Assembly: GCF_000204645.1 (NCBI RefSeq)
Contig: NC_015422.1
Coordinates: 1,505,001-1,569,000, forward strand
DNA from: Alicycliphilus denitrificans K601
Lineage (GTDB): Bacteria; Pseudomonadota; Gammaproteobacteria; Burkholderiales; Burkholderiaceae_C
Length of the DNA: 64,000 nt
Direction of reading: 5' to 3'
The notes under the pieces were generated by a model. The model did no database searches. It was not told the DNA's origin and saw only the letters and a program-made list of their open reading frames with translations. This document shows positions 36,328 to 45,470 of the stretch, in pieces. Both the position numbers and the translations under genes were made by a program. Each line of letters opens with the position of its first letter. Position 1 is the first letter of the stretch.

Positions 36328-37206
36328 CTACATGCGCACGGCGCGCGCCAGCATGCGCAGCCAGTCCGGCGCGCCCAGCCGGGGCCGCGCGGTCAGGCTG
36401 GCGCCGCCCAGGGCCTGCACCTTGTCGAGGATGCGCAGGCCGCCCTGCACCACCAGGCGCAGCTCCCAGCCCGCGCGGCCGGGCAGGCGGTGCACCAGCG
36501 GCGCGCCCTGCAGCATGAGGCCGCGCGCCCAGGCGGCGCAGTCGAGGACGAGGCGGTCGCTCGCGGACGTGCGCCGCAGCGCGGCGAGATCGGCGCGCGC
36601 CACGCCGTAGGCCGCGCAGTCGGCGTCCGCCAGGTAGTGGCGGCCGCGCGGCAGGTCCACGCTCAGGTCCTGCCAGAAGTTGATGAGCTGCAGGGCGCTG
36701 CAGATGGCGTCGCTCTCGCGCAGGGCCGCGTCGCCGTGCACGCCGTACAGGTGCAGCAGCAGCCGGCCCACGGGGTTGGCTGAGCGGCGGCAGTAGTCGA
36801 GCAGAGCGGCGCGGTCGGCATGGGTGGCGCCGTCCCGGGTCATGGCCACGTCCTGCATGAAGGCGTCGAGCAGGTCGTCGAGCAGCGCCACGGGCAGCCG
36901 GTGGCTGCGCAGCGTGGCTTGCAGCGGGCCGAAGACAAAGGCCCAGCGCGGTCCGGGGAGGCAGCCGGCGGTAATGGAATGCAGCTCGGCGCGGTAGGCG
37001 TGCAGGTCGGCCAGGCGCTCGCCGGGGCTGGCCTGGCCTTCGTCGGCGATGTCGTCGGCCGCGCGGGCGAAGGCGTAGATGGCGGTGATCGGCTCGCGCA
37101 GGCGTGGCGGGCACAGCAGCGAGGCGACGGGGAAGTTCTCGTAATGCGTGACCGGCGCCGCCCGGGTGGGCGCGGCGGCGGGCTGCGGGGATGGTCGGGC
37201 GTTCAC
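36328..37206 (-). CDS. hpnC: hydroxysqualene synthase HpnC
   Basis: About 292 aa from GTG 37206. Squalene/phytoene-synthase family: HYENFPVASLL, AFARAADDIADEG (first Asp-rich motif), DYCRRSANPVGRLLLHL, and INFWQDLSVDLPRGRHYLP-like second motif. HpnC converts presqualene-PP to hydroxysqualene. Upstream in-frame extension to 37368 would cross the RND promoter/operator, so the GTG start is preferred. It diverges from the RND efflux genes. Confidence 0.87.
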   Translation of the reverse strand: MNARPSPQPAAAPTRAAPVTHYENFPVASLLCPPRLREPITAIYAFARAADDIADEGQASPGERLADLHAYRAELHSITAGCLPGPRWAFVFGPLQATLRSHRLPVALLDDLLDAFMQDVAMTRDGATHADRAALLDYCRRSANPVGRLLLHLYGVHGDAALRESDAICSALQLINFWQDLSVDLPRGRHYLADADCAAYGVARADLAALRRTSASDRLVLDCAAWARGLMLQGAPLVHRLPGRAGWELRLVVQGGLRILDKVQALGGASLTARPRLGAPDWLRMLARAVRM

Positions 37207-37221
37207 CGCGGGGATTGTCGC

Positions 37222-37251
37222 TTGACAGTGAAAAAGGGTTTCACCTAGATT
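37222..37251 (+). promoter_or_regulatory. sigma-70 promoter upstream of the RND efflux genes
   Basis: A perfect TTGACA (37222-37227) and TAGATT (37246-37251) are separated by 18 nt. Transcription would start near 37258 and run toward the efflux genes. Confidence 0.65.
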
Positions 37252-37271
37252 ACTAACCAATCGGTCATTAA
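37250..37271. promoter_or_regulatory. TetR-type palindromic operator
   Basis: A 22-bp imperfect palindrome, TTACTAACC then AATC then GGTCATTAA, overlaps the -10 and predicted start site. This is the usual place for a TetR-family repressor of an RND pump. No TetR gene is adjacent. Confidence 0.55.
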
Positions 37272-37298
37272 CTGGGCCATCGCGGCCCGTTGCCTGCC

Positions 37299-38570
37299 AT
37301 GCTTTTACTTCCAGCCTTCGTGCGGCCCCGGTCGGGGCTTTTTTTGTCGCCGGGCCGCCCCAAGGCAAAAAGCGGCCCCCTTGGGGGGCAGCGAACCACG
37401 CATTGCGGGGAGCGTGGGGGCATTCTGTTGTGGGTCCTCGGCGTCAGCCTGGGGCTGCTGGCGGGCTGTTCGCGCCAGCAGCCCGCGCCCGAGCCCGTGC
37501 GGGCGGTCAAACTGCTGACCGTGGCCGCGTCGCCCCTGCAGATGCAGCTGGAGTACGCGGGCGAAGTGCGCGCGCGCGTGGAGTCGCGCCTGTCCTTCCG
37601 CGTGGCGGGCAAGATCGTGCAGCGCCAGGCCGAGCTGGGCCAGCGCGTGCAGGCCGGGCAATTGCTGGCCCGGCTCGACGCGCGCGACTACGAGCTGGCC
37701 GCGCAGGCCGCGCGCGCCCAGGTGGCGGCCGCCACCACGCAGCGCGACCTGGCGGCGGCGGACTTCGAGCGCTTCTCGCAGCTCAAGGCGCAGAACTTCA
37801 TCAGCGGCGCCGAACTGGACCGGCGCCAGGCGCAGCTCAAGTCGGCCCAGGCGGTGCTGGACCAGGCGCGCGCGCAGCTCGCGTCCCAGGGCAACCAGGC
37901 CGACTACACGCGCCTGCTGGCCGACGCGGACGGCGTGGTGACGGGCATCGACGCCGAGCCCGGCCAGGTGGTGGCCGCCGGCACGCCCGTGGTGCGTGTC
38001 GCGCGCGACGGCCCGCTCGACGCGGTGTTCTACGTGCCCGAGGACAAGGTGGGCCAGCTGCGCGTGGGCCAGGCCGTGCAGGTGCGCGCCTGGTCGGCGG
38101 ACGCGCCGATGCCGGGCAAGGTGCGCGAGGTGGCGGCCAGCGCCGACCCGGTGACGCGCACCTTCCTAGTCAAGGTGGCGGTGGACGGCGGCGACGTGCC
38201 GCCGCTGGGCGCCACCGTCTACGTGGCGCCGCAGGCTTTCGCGCATGGCGGCGTGCAGGCCATGCGCCTGCCCACGAGCAGCCTGCGCCAGGAGGGCGGG
38301 CAGACCGCGGTCTGGGTGTACGAGCCCGGCGAGGGTGGCGGCGGCACGGTGCGCTCGCAGGTGGTGCAGATCGCCACGGCCGACGGCAACGAGGCCGTGA
38401 TCGCCGCGGGCCTGGCGCCCGGCATGCAGGTGGTGGCCACCGGCGTGCATGCGCTGGCGCCAGGGCAGAAGGTGACGGTCTACAAGCCAAAATCGCCTCA
38501 AACGCCCAAGGGGAAAGCGCCAGCAGCTATGAATGCGGGAGCGTCTGCGGCATCGGCCGCGGTGCGCTGA
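37299..38570 (+). CDS. RND efflux periplasmic adaptor (membrane fusion lipoprotein)
   Basis: The core is a HlyD-type adaptor: lipobox GVSLGLLAGC, then AGKIVQRQAELGQRVQAGQLLARLD (lipoyl half), a coiled hairpin, and beta-barrel blocks such as GQVVAAGTPVVRVARDG. It links the inner-membrane RND pump to an outer-membrane channel. The start is unsure: ATG 37299 reads through the terminator at 37325 and a non-coding-looking stretch (37355-37415), while TTG 37428 begins just before the lipoprotein signal. The last ~25 codons contain dispersed repeat copy E. Confidence 0.82.
   Translation: MLLLPAFVRPRSGLFLSPGRPKAKSGPLGGQRTTHCGERGGILLWVLGVSLGLLAGCSRQQPAPEPVRAVKLLTVAASPLQMQLEYAGEVRARVESRLSFRVAGKIVQRQAELGQRVQAGQLLARLDARDYELAAQAARAQVAAATTQRDLAAADFERFSQLKAQNFISGAELDRRQAQLKSAQAVLDQARAQLASQGNQADYTRLLADADGVVTGIDAEPGQVVAAGTPVVRVARDGPLDAVFYVPEDKVGQLRVGQAVQVRAWSADAPMPGKVREVAASADPVTRTFLVKVAVDGGDVPPLGATVYVAPQAFAHGGVQAMRLPTSSLRQEGGQTAVWVYEPGEGGGGTVRSQVVQIATADGNEAVIAAGLAPGMQVVATGVHALAPGQKVTVYKPKSPQTPKGKAPAAMNAGASAASAAVR
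37325..37345 (+). terminator. intrinsic terminator/attenuator between the promoter and the efflux genes
   Basis: GCCCCG GT CGGGGC is followed by seven T residues. It lies about 70-85 nt after the predicted start site and before the likely coding start of the adaptor, so it would act as an attenuator or end a short transcript. Confidence 0.6.
38488..38535 (+). repeat. dispersed palindromic repeat, copy E (inside adaptor C-terminus)
   Basis: AAAATCGCCTCAAACGCCC and the following AAAGCGCCAGCAGCTATGAA match the family. It is translated as the Pro/Lys/Ala tail of the adaptor protein. Confidence 0.6.
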
Positions 38571-38579
38571 GGGGACGCC

Positions 38580-41500
38580 ATGTCGCAGATGGAACCCCGC
38601 AAGGGCTTCAACCTGTCCCTGTGGGCGCTGAACCACGCGGCCCTGACGCGCTACCTGATGGTGGTGCTGATGGTGCTGGGCGTGGCAGCCTACTTCCAGC
38701 TGGGGCAGGACGAGGATCCGCCCTTCACCTTCCGCGCGATGGTGGTGCGCACTTACTGGCCCGGCGCTACGGCGCAGCAGGTGGCCGAGCAGGTGACCGA
38801 CAAGCTCGAACGCACACTGCAGGAGGTGCCCTACGCCGACAAGATCCGCAGCTACAGCAAGCCGGGCGAGTCGCAGATCATCTTCGAGATCAAGGACTCG
38901 TCGCGGCCCGCCGAGGTGGCCAACGTCTGGTACCAGGTGCGCAAGAAGATCGGCGACATGCGCTACCAGCTGCCGGGCAACATCCAGGGGCCCTTCTTCA
39001 ACGACGAGTTCGGCGACGTGTTCGGCGTGATCTACGCGCTGCAGGGCGAGGGCTTCAGCTATGCCGAGCTCAAGGACTTCGCCGACGACGTGCGCCAGCA
39101 ACTGCTGCGCGTGAAGGACGTGGCCAAGGTCGAGCAGTTCGGCGTGCAGGACGAGAAGGTCTGGATCGAGGTCTCGCACAAGCGCCTGGCCCAGCTGGGC
39201 CTGGACTTCAACGCGGTGCTGCAGCAGCTGGGCGCGCAGAACGCGGTGGAGAGCGCGGGCGTGATCCAGTCGCCGCAGGACATGGTGCAGGTGCGCGTGG
39301 GCGGGCAGTTCACCAGCGTGGAGCAGCTGCGCGCCATGCCGATACGCGGCGCCTCGGGGGCGCAGCTGCGCCTGTCCGACATCGCCGAGGTGCGCCGCGG
39401 CTACGTGGAGCCGCCGTCGGTCAAGGTGCGCTTCCAGGGCCGCGAGGCCATTGGCCTTGGCATCTCCATGGCCAAGGGCGGGGACATCATCGCCCTGGGC
39501 AAGGCGCTGCGCGCGGCGGCGGCCGGCATTCAGGCGCGCCTGCCCGCGGGCGTGCAGCTGCACCAGGTGCAGGACCAGCCGGCGTCCGTGGCCGCCTCGG
39601 TGAACGAGTTCGTCAAGGTGCTCATCGAGGCCGTGGTCATCGTGCTGGGCGTGAGCTTCGTCTCGCTTGGGCTGCACAAGGGCGGGCGCTTTGGCTGGCA
39701 CATCGACTACCGGCCCGGCCTGGTGGTGGCCATCACTATCCCGCTGGTGCTGGCCGTCACCTTCCTGGCCATGCATTACCTGGGCATAGGGCTGCACAAG
39801 GTGTCGCTGGGCTCGCTCATCATCGCCCTGGGGCTGCTGGTGGACGACGCCATCATTGCCGTGGAGATGATGGTGCGCAAGATGGAGGAGGGCTACGACA
39901 AGGTGCGCGCCGCCACCTTCGCCTACGACGTGACGGCCAAGCCCATGCTGACGGGCACGCTGATCACGGCGGCGGGCTTCCTGCCCATCGGCATCGCCAA
40001 GTCGGTCACGGGCGAGTACACCTTCGCCATCTTCGCCGTGACGGTGATCGCGCTGGTGCTGTCCTGGATCGTCTCGGTCTACTTCGTGCCCTACCTGGGC
40101 ACGCTGCTGCTCAAGGTCAAGCCCCACGATCCCGACGCGCCGCCGCACGAGCTGTTCGACACGCCGTTCTACAACCGTTTCCGCGCCACCGTGAACTGGT
40201 GCGTGCAGCACCGCTGGATCACCATAGGCGCCACCGTCGCCATTTTCGCGCTGGGCATCGCGGGCATGGGGCGCGTGCAGCAGCAGTTCTTCCCGGATTC
40301 GAGCCGGCCCGAGATCATGGTGGACCTCTGGTTCCCCGAGGGCACCGCCTTCGCCGCCAACGAGGCCGTCACCAAACGCCTGGAGCGGCGCCTGATGGAG
40401 CAGGACGGCGTGGAAAGCGTGGCCGCCTGGGTGGGCTCGGGCACGCCGCGCTTCTACCTGCCGCTCGACCAGGTGTTCCCGCAGAGCAACGTGTCGCAGT
40501 TCATCGTGCTGGCCAAGAGCCTGCCCGAGCGCGAGGCCCTGCGCCTGAGCCTGCCCAAGCTGCTGGCCGAGGAGGTGCCCGAGGCGCGCGGCCGCGTGAA
40601 GCTGCTGCCCAACGGGCCGCCCGTGCCGTACCCCGTGCAGTTCCGCGTGCTGGGCGGCGACCCGGCCACGCTGCGCCTGCGCGCCGACGAGGTCAAGGCC
40701 GCGATGCGCGCCAACGCCAATCTGGTCGGCGTGAACGACAACTGGAACGAGTCGGTGAAGGTGGTGCGCCTGGAGGTGGACCAGGACAAGGCGCGCGCGC
40801 TGGGCGTGACCAGCCAGTCCATCGCCCAGGCCTCGCGCATCATGTTCACGGGCACCACCGTGGGCCAGTATCGCGAGAACGACTTGGCTCTAGACATCGT
40901 GCTGCGCCAGTCGCCCGACGAGCGCGAGGCCATTTCCGACATCGCCAACGCCTACCTGCCCACGGCCTCGGGACGCTCGATACCGCTCACGCAGATCGCC
41001 AGGCCCGTGTTCACCTGGGAGCCGGGCGTGATGTGGCGCTGGAGCCGCGACTACGCCATCACCGTGCAGGGCGACTTGGTGGAGGGGCTGCAGGGCGCCA
41101 CCGTCACCGCCCAGCTGCTGCCCGAGCTGCGCGCGCTGGAGGCGCGCTGGCGCGCGGCGGGCGACAACGGCGTGCGCATCGAGGTGGCGGGCGCGGTGGA
41201 GGAGAGCAGCAAGGGCTCGGCCTCCATCGTGGCCGGGGTGCCGGTGATGCTGTTCATCGTCTTCACGCTGCTCATGCTGCAGCTGCACAGCTTCAGCCGC
41301 TCGGTGCTGGTGTTCCTCACCGGGCCGCTGGGCATCGCGGGCGTGGCGGCGGCGCTGCTGCTACTGAACCGGCCGTTCGGCTTCGTGGCGCTGCTGGGCG
41401 TGATTGCGCTCATGGGCATGATCCAGCGCAACTCGGTGATCCTGATCGACCAGATCGAGCTCGACCGCGCGGCAGGCGTGCCCACCTGGAACGCCATCGT

Positions 41501-41699
41501 GGAGGCGGCGGTGCGGCGCCTGCGCCCCATCGTGCTCACGGCCGCGGCCGCGGTGCTGGCCATGATCCCGCTCTCGCGCAGCGTGTTCTGGGGGCCGATG
41601 GCCGTGGCCATCATGGGCGGGCTGGTCGTGGCCACCGTGCTCACGCTGCTGGCGCTGCCCGCCATGTACGCGGCCTGGTTCCGCGTGCGCAGGCAGTAG
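38580..41699 (+). CDS. RND-family multidrug efflux permease (AcrB-like)
   Basis: This 1039-aa inner-membrane pump has the two repeated halves with 12 transmembrane helices. TM4 carries the proton-relay pair in LGLLVDDAIIAVEMM, and the second half has GVIALMGMIQRNSVILIDQI. The length is typical for HAE1/VexK-type RND pumps. It follows the adaptor by 9 nt. No outer-membrane factor gene is adjacent, so a TolC-like partner must be encoded elsewhere. Confidence 0.92.
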   Translation: MSQMEPRKGFNLSLWALNHAALTRYLMVVLMVLGVAAYFQLGQDEDPPFTFRAMVVRTYWPGATAQQVAEQVTDKLERTLQEVPYADKIRSYSKPGESQIIFEIKDSSRPAEVANVWYQVRKKIGDMRYQLPGNIQGPFFNDEFGDVFGVIYALQGEGFSYAELKDFADDVRQQLLRVKDVAKVEQFGVQDEKVWIEVSHKRLAQLGLDFNAVLQQLGAQNAVESAGVIQSPQDMVQVRVGGQFTSVEQLRAMPIRGASGAQLRLSDIAEVRRGYVEPPSVKVRFQGREAIGLGISMAKGGDIIALGKALRAAAAGIQARLPAGVQLHQVQDQPASVAASVNEFVKVLIEAVVIVLGVSFVSLGLHKGGRFGWHIDYRPGLVVAITIPLVLAVTFLAMHYLGIGLHKVSLGSLIIALGLLVDDAIIAVEMMVRKMEEGYDKVRAATFAYDVTAKPMLTGTLITAAGFLPIGIAKSVTGEYTFAIFAVTVIALVLSWIVSVYFVPYLGTLLLKVKPHDPDAPPHELFDTPFYNRFRATVNWCVQHRWITIGATVAIFALGIAGMGRVQQQFFPDSSRPEIMVDLWFPEGTAFAANEAVTKRLERRLMEQDGVESVAAWVGSGTPRFYLPLDQVFPQSNVSQFIVLAKSLPEREALRLSLPKLLAEEVPEARGRVKLLPNGPPVPYPVQFRVLGGDPATLRLRADEVKAAMRANANLVGVNDNWNESVKVVRLEVDQDKARALGVTSQSIAQASRIMFTGTTVGQYRENDLALDIVLRQSPDEREAISDIANAYLPTASGRSIPLTQIARPVFTWEPGVMWRWSRDYAITVQGDLVEGLQGATVTAQLLPELRALEARWRAAGDNGVRIEVAGAVEESSKGSASIVAGVPVMLFIVFTLLMLQLHSFSRSVLVFLTGPLGIAGVAAALLLLNRPFGFVALLGVIALMGMIQRNSVILIDQIELDRAAGVPTWNAIVEAAVRRLRPIVLTAAAAVLAMIPLSRSVFWGPMAVAIMGGLVVATVLTLLALPAMYAAWFRVRRQ

Positions 41700-41784
41700 T
41701 CGCGCGCAACAAGGTAAAATCTATGGTTTACCTGATTCACCCGGTCGGCTGGCTACGAGGCCCGTCGGCCGGATGGCAAGAGCA

Positions 41785-41871
41785 GCGCGGGTGGCGAAAT
41801 TGGTAGACGCACCAGGTTTAGGTCCTGACGCCAGCAATGGTGTGGGGGTTCGAGTCCCCCCCCGCGCACCA
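41785..41871 (+). tRNA. tRNA-Leu (UAG)
   Basis: This 87-nt gene has acceptor GCGCGGG pairing with CCCGCGC, encoded ACCA, a long variable arm, D-arm GAAATTGGTAGACGC, and anticodon loop TTTAGGT (anticodon TAG). It lies just upstream of tig, a common order in Burkholderiales. Confidence 0.95.
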
Positions 41872-41923
41872 CGAGCGAAGACCGAGGCGCAGCCCGGCAC
41901 ACATACCGACACTAGGAACAACC

Positions 41924-43234
41924 ATGGCCGTAACTGTTGAAACCCTTGAAAAGCTCGAGCGCAAGATCACGCTGAGCCTGCCTGTGACCACCATCCAGAG
42001 CGAAGTGGACGCACGCTTGAAGCGCCTGGCGCGCACCGTCAAGATGGACGGCTTCCGTCCCGGCAAGGTTCCCATGAGCGTGGTGGCCCAGCGCTACGGC
42101 TACTCGGTGCAGTACGAGGTGCTCAACGACAAGGTCGGCGAGGCCTTTGCCCAGGCCGCCAACGAGGCGCAGCTGCGCGTGGCGGGCCAGCCGCGCATCA
42201 CCGAGAAAGACGGCGCTCCCGAGGGCCAGGTGACCTTCGACGCCGTGTTCGAGGTGTTCCCCGAGGTGAAGATCGGCGACCTGGCCACCGCCGAGGTGGA
42301 CAAGCTCTCGGCCGAGGTGACCGAGGCCGCCATCGACAAGACCCTGGACATCCTGCGCAAGCAGCGCCGCACCTTCGCCCAGCGCGCCCAGGGCGCTGCC
42401 GCCGAGGACGGCGACCGCGTGACCGTGGACTTCGAAGGCAAGATCGACGGCGAGCCCTTCCAGGGCGGCAAGGCCGAGGACTTCCAGTTCCTGGTCGGCG
42501 AAGGCCAGATGCTCAAGGAATTCGAGGACGCCGTGCGCGGCATGAAGACGGGCGAGAGCAAGACCTTCCCGCTGGCTTTCCCCGAGGACTACCACGGCAA
42601 GGACGTGGCCGGCAAGACGGCCGACTTCCTGGTCACCGTCAAGAAGATCGAGGCCTCCCACCTGCCCGAGGTGAATGAGCAGCTCGCCAAGTCGCTGGGC
42701 ATCGCCGACGGCACGGTCGAGGGCCTGCGCGCCGACATCAAGAAGAACCTGGAGCGCGAGGTCAAGTTCCGCCTGCAGGCCCGCAACAAGCAGGCTGTGA
42801 TGGACGCCCTGGTGGCCAAGGCCGAGCTGGACCTGCCCAACGCCAGCGTGCAGGCCGAGATCGCCCGCTTGCTCGAAGGCGCGCGCGCCGAACTCAAGCA
42901 GCGCGGCGTCAAGGATGCCGACAAGGCCGAGATCCCCGAGGACGTGTTCCGTCCCCAGGCAGAGCGCCGCGTGCGCCTGGGCCTGGTGATCGCCGAGCTG
43001 GTGCGCGCCAACGACCTGCAGGCCAAGCCCGAGCAGCTCAAGGCCCACATCGACGAGCTGGCTGCCAGCTACGAGAAGCCCGAGGACGTGGTGCGCTGGT
43101 ACTTCAGCGACCGCCAGCGCCTGGCAGAGGTCGAGGCCGTGGTCATCGAGAACAACGTGACCGACTTCGTCCTGGGCAAGGCCAAGGTCAACGAGAAGGC
43201 CGTGTCCTTCGACGAGCTGATGGGCCAGGCCTGA
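41924..43234 (+). CDS. tig: trigger factor
   Basis: This 436-aa ribosome-associated chaperone and peptidyl-prolyl isomerase has the ribosome-binding domain with the signature GFRPGKVP (about residue 45), a central FKBP-type PPIase domain ([27 protein letters not shown]) and a C-terminal helical arm domain. It is followed by clpP, clpX and lon, forming a protein quality-control block. Confidence 0.97.
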   Translation: MAVTVETLEKLERKITLSLPVTTIQSEVDARLKRLARTVKMDGFRPGKVPMSVVAQRYGYSVQYEVLNDKVGEAFAQAANEAQLRVAGQPRITEKDGAPEGQVTFDAVFEVFPEVKIGDLATAEVDKLSAEVTEAAIDKTLDILRKQRRTFAQRAQGAAAEDGDRVTVDFEGKIDGEPFQGGKAEDFQFLVGEGQMLKEFEDAVRGMKTGESKTFPLAFPEDYHGKDVAGKTADFLVTVKKIEASHLPEVNEQLAKSLGIADGTVEGLRADIKKNLEREVKFRLQARNKQAVMDALVAKAELDLPNASVQAEIARLLEGARAELKQRGVKDADKAEIPEDVFRPQAERRVRLGLVIAELVRANDLQAKPEQLKAHIDELAASYEKPEDVVRWYFSDRQRLAEVEAVVIENNVTDFVLGKAKVNEKAVSFDELMGQA

Positions 43235-43284
43235 TACACCCTGGCGGCGCGCCCCGCAGCGGCGCGCCCCGGGCGAGCCTTGCG

Positions 43285-43312
43285 GGGGCTTGTGCTTTGC
43301 TGCACAAGCCCC
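43285..43312 (+). terminator. hairpin between tig and clpP
   Basis: GGGGCTTGTGC and GCACAAGCCCC form an 11-bp stem with loop TTTGCT. Only a weak T-rich tail (AATTCATTTT) follows, so it may attenuate rather than stop transcription. Confidence 0.5.
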
Positions 43313-43316
43313 AATT
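43290..43316 (+). promoter_or_regulatory. weak sigma-32-like promoter candidate for clpP
   Basis: TTGTGC (43290-43295), 13 nt, then CCCCAATT (43309-43316) fits the spacing and -10 of heat-shock promoters, but the -35 is poor. It overlaps the hairpin, so confidence is low. Confidence 0.3.
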
Positions 43317-43358
43317 CATTTTCTGGGTACAGTACCGCCCCTGACTGGAGAAATACAC

Positions 43359-43967
43359 ATGAGCGCACTGGAAACGCAGGCCCTGGGCATGATCCCCATG
43401 GTCATCGAGCAATCGGGCCGCGGGGAGCGGTCCTACGACATCTATTCGCGTCTGCTCAAGGAGCGCGTGATCTTCCTGGTGGGGGAGGTCAATGACCAGA
43501 CCGCCAACCTGGTGGTGGCGCAACTGCTGTTCCTGGAGAGCGAGAACCCGGACAAGGACATTTCGTTCTACATCAACTCCCCTGGCGGCAGCGTGACGGC
43601 CGGCATGGCCATCTACGACACCATGCAGTTCATCAAGCCCGACGTGTCCACGCTGTGCTGTGGCTTTGCCGCCAGCATGGGCGCCTTCCTGCTGGCCGCC
43701 GGCGCCAAGGGCAAGCGCTTCTCGCTGCCCAACTCCAAGATCATGATCCACCAGGTGCTCGGCGGCGCGCGTGGCCAGGCGACCGACATCGAGATCCATG
43801 CCCGCGACATCCTGCGCACCAAGGACCAGATGAACCGCATCCTGGCCGAGCGCACCGGCCAGTCGATCGAAAAGGTGAAGGCCGATACCGAGCGCGACTA
43901 TTTCATGACCGCCGACGAGGCCAGGGACTATGGGCTGGTGGACCAGGTGATCTCCAAGCGTCCCTGA
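43359..43967 (+). CDS. clpP: ATP-dependent Clp protease proteolytic subunit
   Basis: This 202-aa serine peptidase has catalytic Ser106 ([11 protein letters not shown]) and His131 ([10 protein letters not shown]), with the catalytic Asp near residue 180 ([11 protein letters not shown]). ClpP forms the barrel that degrades substrates unfolded by ClpX. ATG 43359 follows TGGAG; upstream in-frame codons belong to the leader hairpin. Confidence 0.97.
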   Translation: MSALETQALGMIPMVIEQSGRGERSYDIYSRLLKERVIFLVGEVNDQTANLVVAQLLFLESENPDKDISFYINSPGGSVTAGMAIYDTMQFIKPDVSTLCCGFAASMGAFLLAAGAKGKRFSLPNSKIMIHQVLGGARGQATDIEIHARDILRTKDQMNRILAERTGQSIEKVKADTERDYFMTADEARDYGLVDQVISKRP

Positions 43968-43988
43968 CCGTCAGGCTTGCCCGGGCCC

Positions 43989-44018
43989 GGCGTTTCCCGC
44001 AGGGGAAACGCCGTTTTT
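43989..44018 (+). terminator. intrinsic terminator after clpP
   Basis: GGCGTTTCCC and GGGAAACGCC form a 10-bp stem with loop GCAG, followed by GTTTTT. It separates clpP from clpX. Confidence 0.85.
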
Positions 44019-44066
44019 ATTTCGTTATCATCTTGACAACATCCCCTGTCATAAGGCACTGCTTCC

Positions 44067-45332
44067 ATGGCCGATAAAAAAGGCTCCTCCAGCGAAAAAA
44101 CCCTTTACTGCTCTTTCTGCGGCAAAAGCCAGCACGAGGTAAAGAAGCTGATCGCCGGCCCGTCAGTCTTTATTTGCGACGAGTGCATTGACCTGTGCAA
44201 CGAGATCATCCGCGACGAACAGCCTACGGGTGAAGCCGCTCGCGAGGGTCGCGGCGATCTGCCCACGCCGGCCGAGATCAAGGCCAACCTCGACAGCTAC
44301 GTGATCGGCCAGGAAAAGGCCAAGCGTACGCTGGCCGTGGCCGTGTACAACCACTACAAGCGCCTGCGCCACAAGGACAAGGCCGGCAAGGACGACGTGG
44401 AGCTGTCCAAGAGCAACATACTGCTCATCGGCCCCACGGGTTCGGGCAAGACGCTGCTGGCGCAGACGCTGGCGCGCCAGCTGGACGTGCCCTTCGTGAT
44501 GGCCGACGCCACCACGCTGACCGAGGCCGGCTACGTGGGCGAGGACGTGGAGAACATCGTCCAGAAGCTGCTGCAAAGCTGCAACTACGACGTGGAGCGC
44601 GCCCAGCGCGGCATCGTCTACATCGACGAGATCGACAAGATCAGCCGCAAGTCCGACAACCCCAGCATCACGCGCGACGTGTCGGGCGAGGGCGTGCAGC
44701 AGGCGCTGCTCAAGCTCATCGAGGGCACCATGGCCAGCGTGCCGCCCCAGGGCGGGCGCAAGCACCCGAACCAGGACTTCCTGCAGATCGATACGACTAA
44801 CATCCTGTTCATCTGCGGCGGCGCGTTCGCGGGCCTGGAGAAGGTGATCGAAAACCGTACCGAGGCGTCGGGCATAGGCTTCGGCGCGGCGGTCAAGAGC
44901 AAGAAACAGCGCTCGCTCACCGAGGTGTTCCAGGACATCGAGCCCGAGGACCTCATCAAGTTCGGCCTGATCCCCGAGCTGGTGGGCCGGATGCCCGTGG
45001 TGACGGCGCTGGCCGAACTCGGCGAGGACGCCCTGGTGCAGATCCTCACCGAACCCAAGAATGCGCTGGTCAAGCAGTACAGCAAGCTGCTCGCCATGGA
45101 GGGCGTGGATCTAGAGATACGCCCTGCGGCGCTCAAGGCCATCGCGCGCAAGGCCATTGCCCGCAAGACCGGTGCCCGCGGGCTGCGCTCCATCCTGGAG
45201 CAGGCCCTGATCGGCACCATGTTCGATCTGCCCAATGTGTCCAACGTGGAGAAGGTCGTGGTGGACGAGGCCACCATCGAGGAAAGCAAGGCGCCGCTGC
45301 TGCTCTATCGCGAGGCAGCCAAGAAGGCCTGA
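44067..45332 (+). CDS. clpX: ATP-dependent Clp protease ATP-binding subunit ClpX
   Basis: This 421-aa AAA+ unfoldase has the N-terminal zinc-binding C4 domain ([23 protein letters not shown]), Walker [16 protein letters not shown], Walker B YIDEIDKI, pore loop GYVGEDVE, and the ClpP-binding IGF-like loop (SGIGFGA). Its ATG has no strong ribosome-binding site but the N-terminus is canonical. Confidence 0.97.
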   Translation: MADKKGSSSEKTLYCSFCGKSQHEVKKLIAGPSVFICDECIDLCNEIIRDEQPTGEAAREGRGDLPTPAEIKANLDSYVIGQEKAKRTLAVAVYNHYKRLRHKDKAGKDDVELSKSNILLIGPTGSGKTLLAQTLARQLDVPFVMADATTLTEAGYVGEDVENIVQKLLQSCNYDVERAQRGIVYIDEIDKISRKSDNPSITRDVSGEGVQQALLKLIEGTMASVPPQGGRKHPNQDFLQIDTTNILFICGGAFAGLEKVIENRTEASGIGFGAAVKSKKQRSLTEVFQDIEPEDLIKFGLIPELVGRMPVVTALAELGEDALVQILTEPKNALVKQYSKLLAMEGVDLEIRPAALKAIARKAIARKTGARGLRSILEQALIGTMFDLPNVSNVEKVVVDEATIEESKAPLLLYREAAKKA

Positions 45333-45418
45333 GGCCGGCCGGGCCGTCGCTTCCACCGCGGCGGCCAGGCAGCCTCGCGCCTGTCGGCACCCCGCGCCTG
45401 AGCGGCAGAGCCGCTGGA

Positions 45419-45445
45419 TTGAAAACGTTGTCCATGGCCCCACTT
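45419..45445 (+). promoter_or_regulatory. sigma-32 (RpoH) heat-shock promoter of lon
   Basis: TTGAAA (45419-45424), exactly 13 nt, then CCCCACTT (45438-45445) matches the heat-shock consensus. Transcription would begin about 18-20 nt before the lon ATG. Confidence 0.7.
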
Positions 45446-45470
45446 CCATGGACACAACTGAGGATTCCCC

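Noticed and set aside
37403..41806. A 1467-codon open frame overlapping the adaptor and RND pump genes
   Set aside because: It is a shadow of the two real genes in another frame, with no domains.
44033..44055. TTGACA followed by CCCCTGTC as a heat-shock promoter for clpX
   Set aside because: The spacing is only about 5 nt instead of 13, and no good -10 is placed for sigma-70 either.
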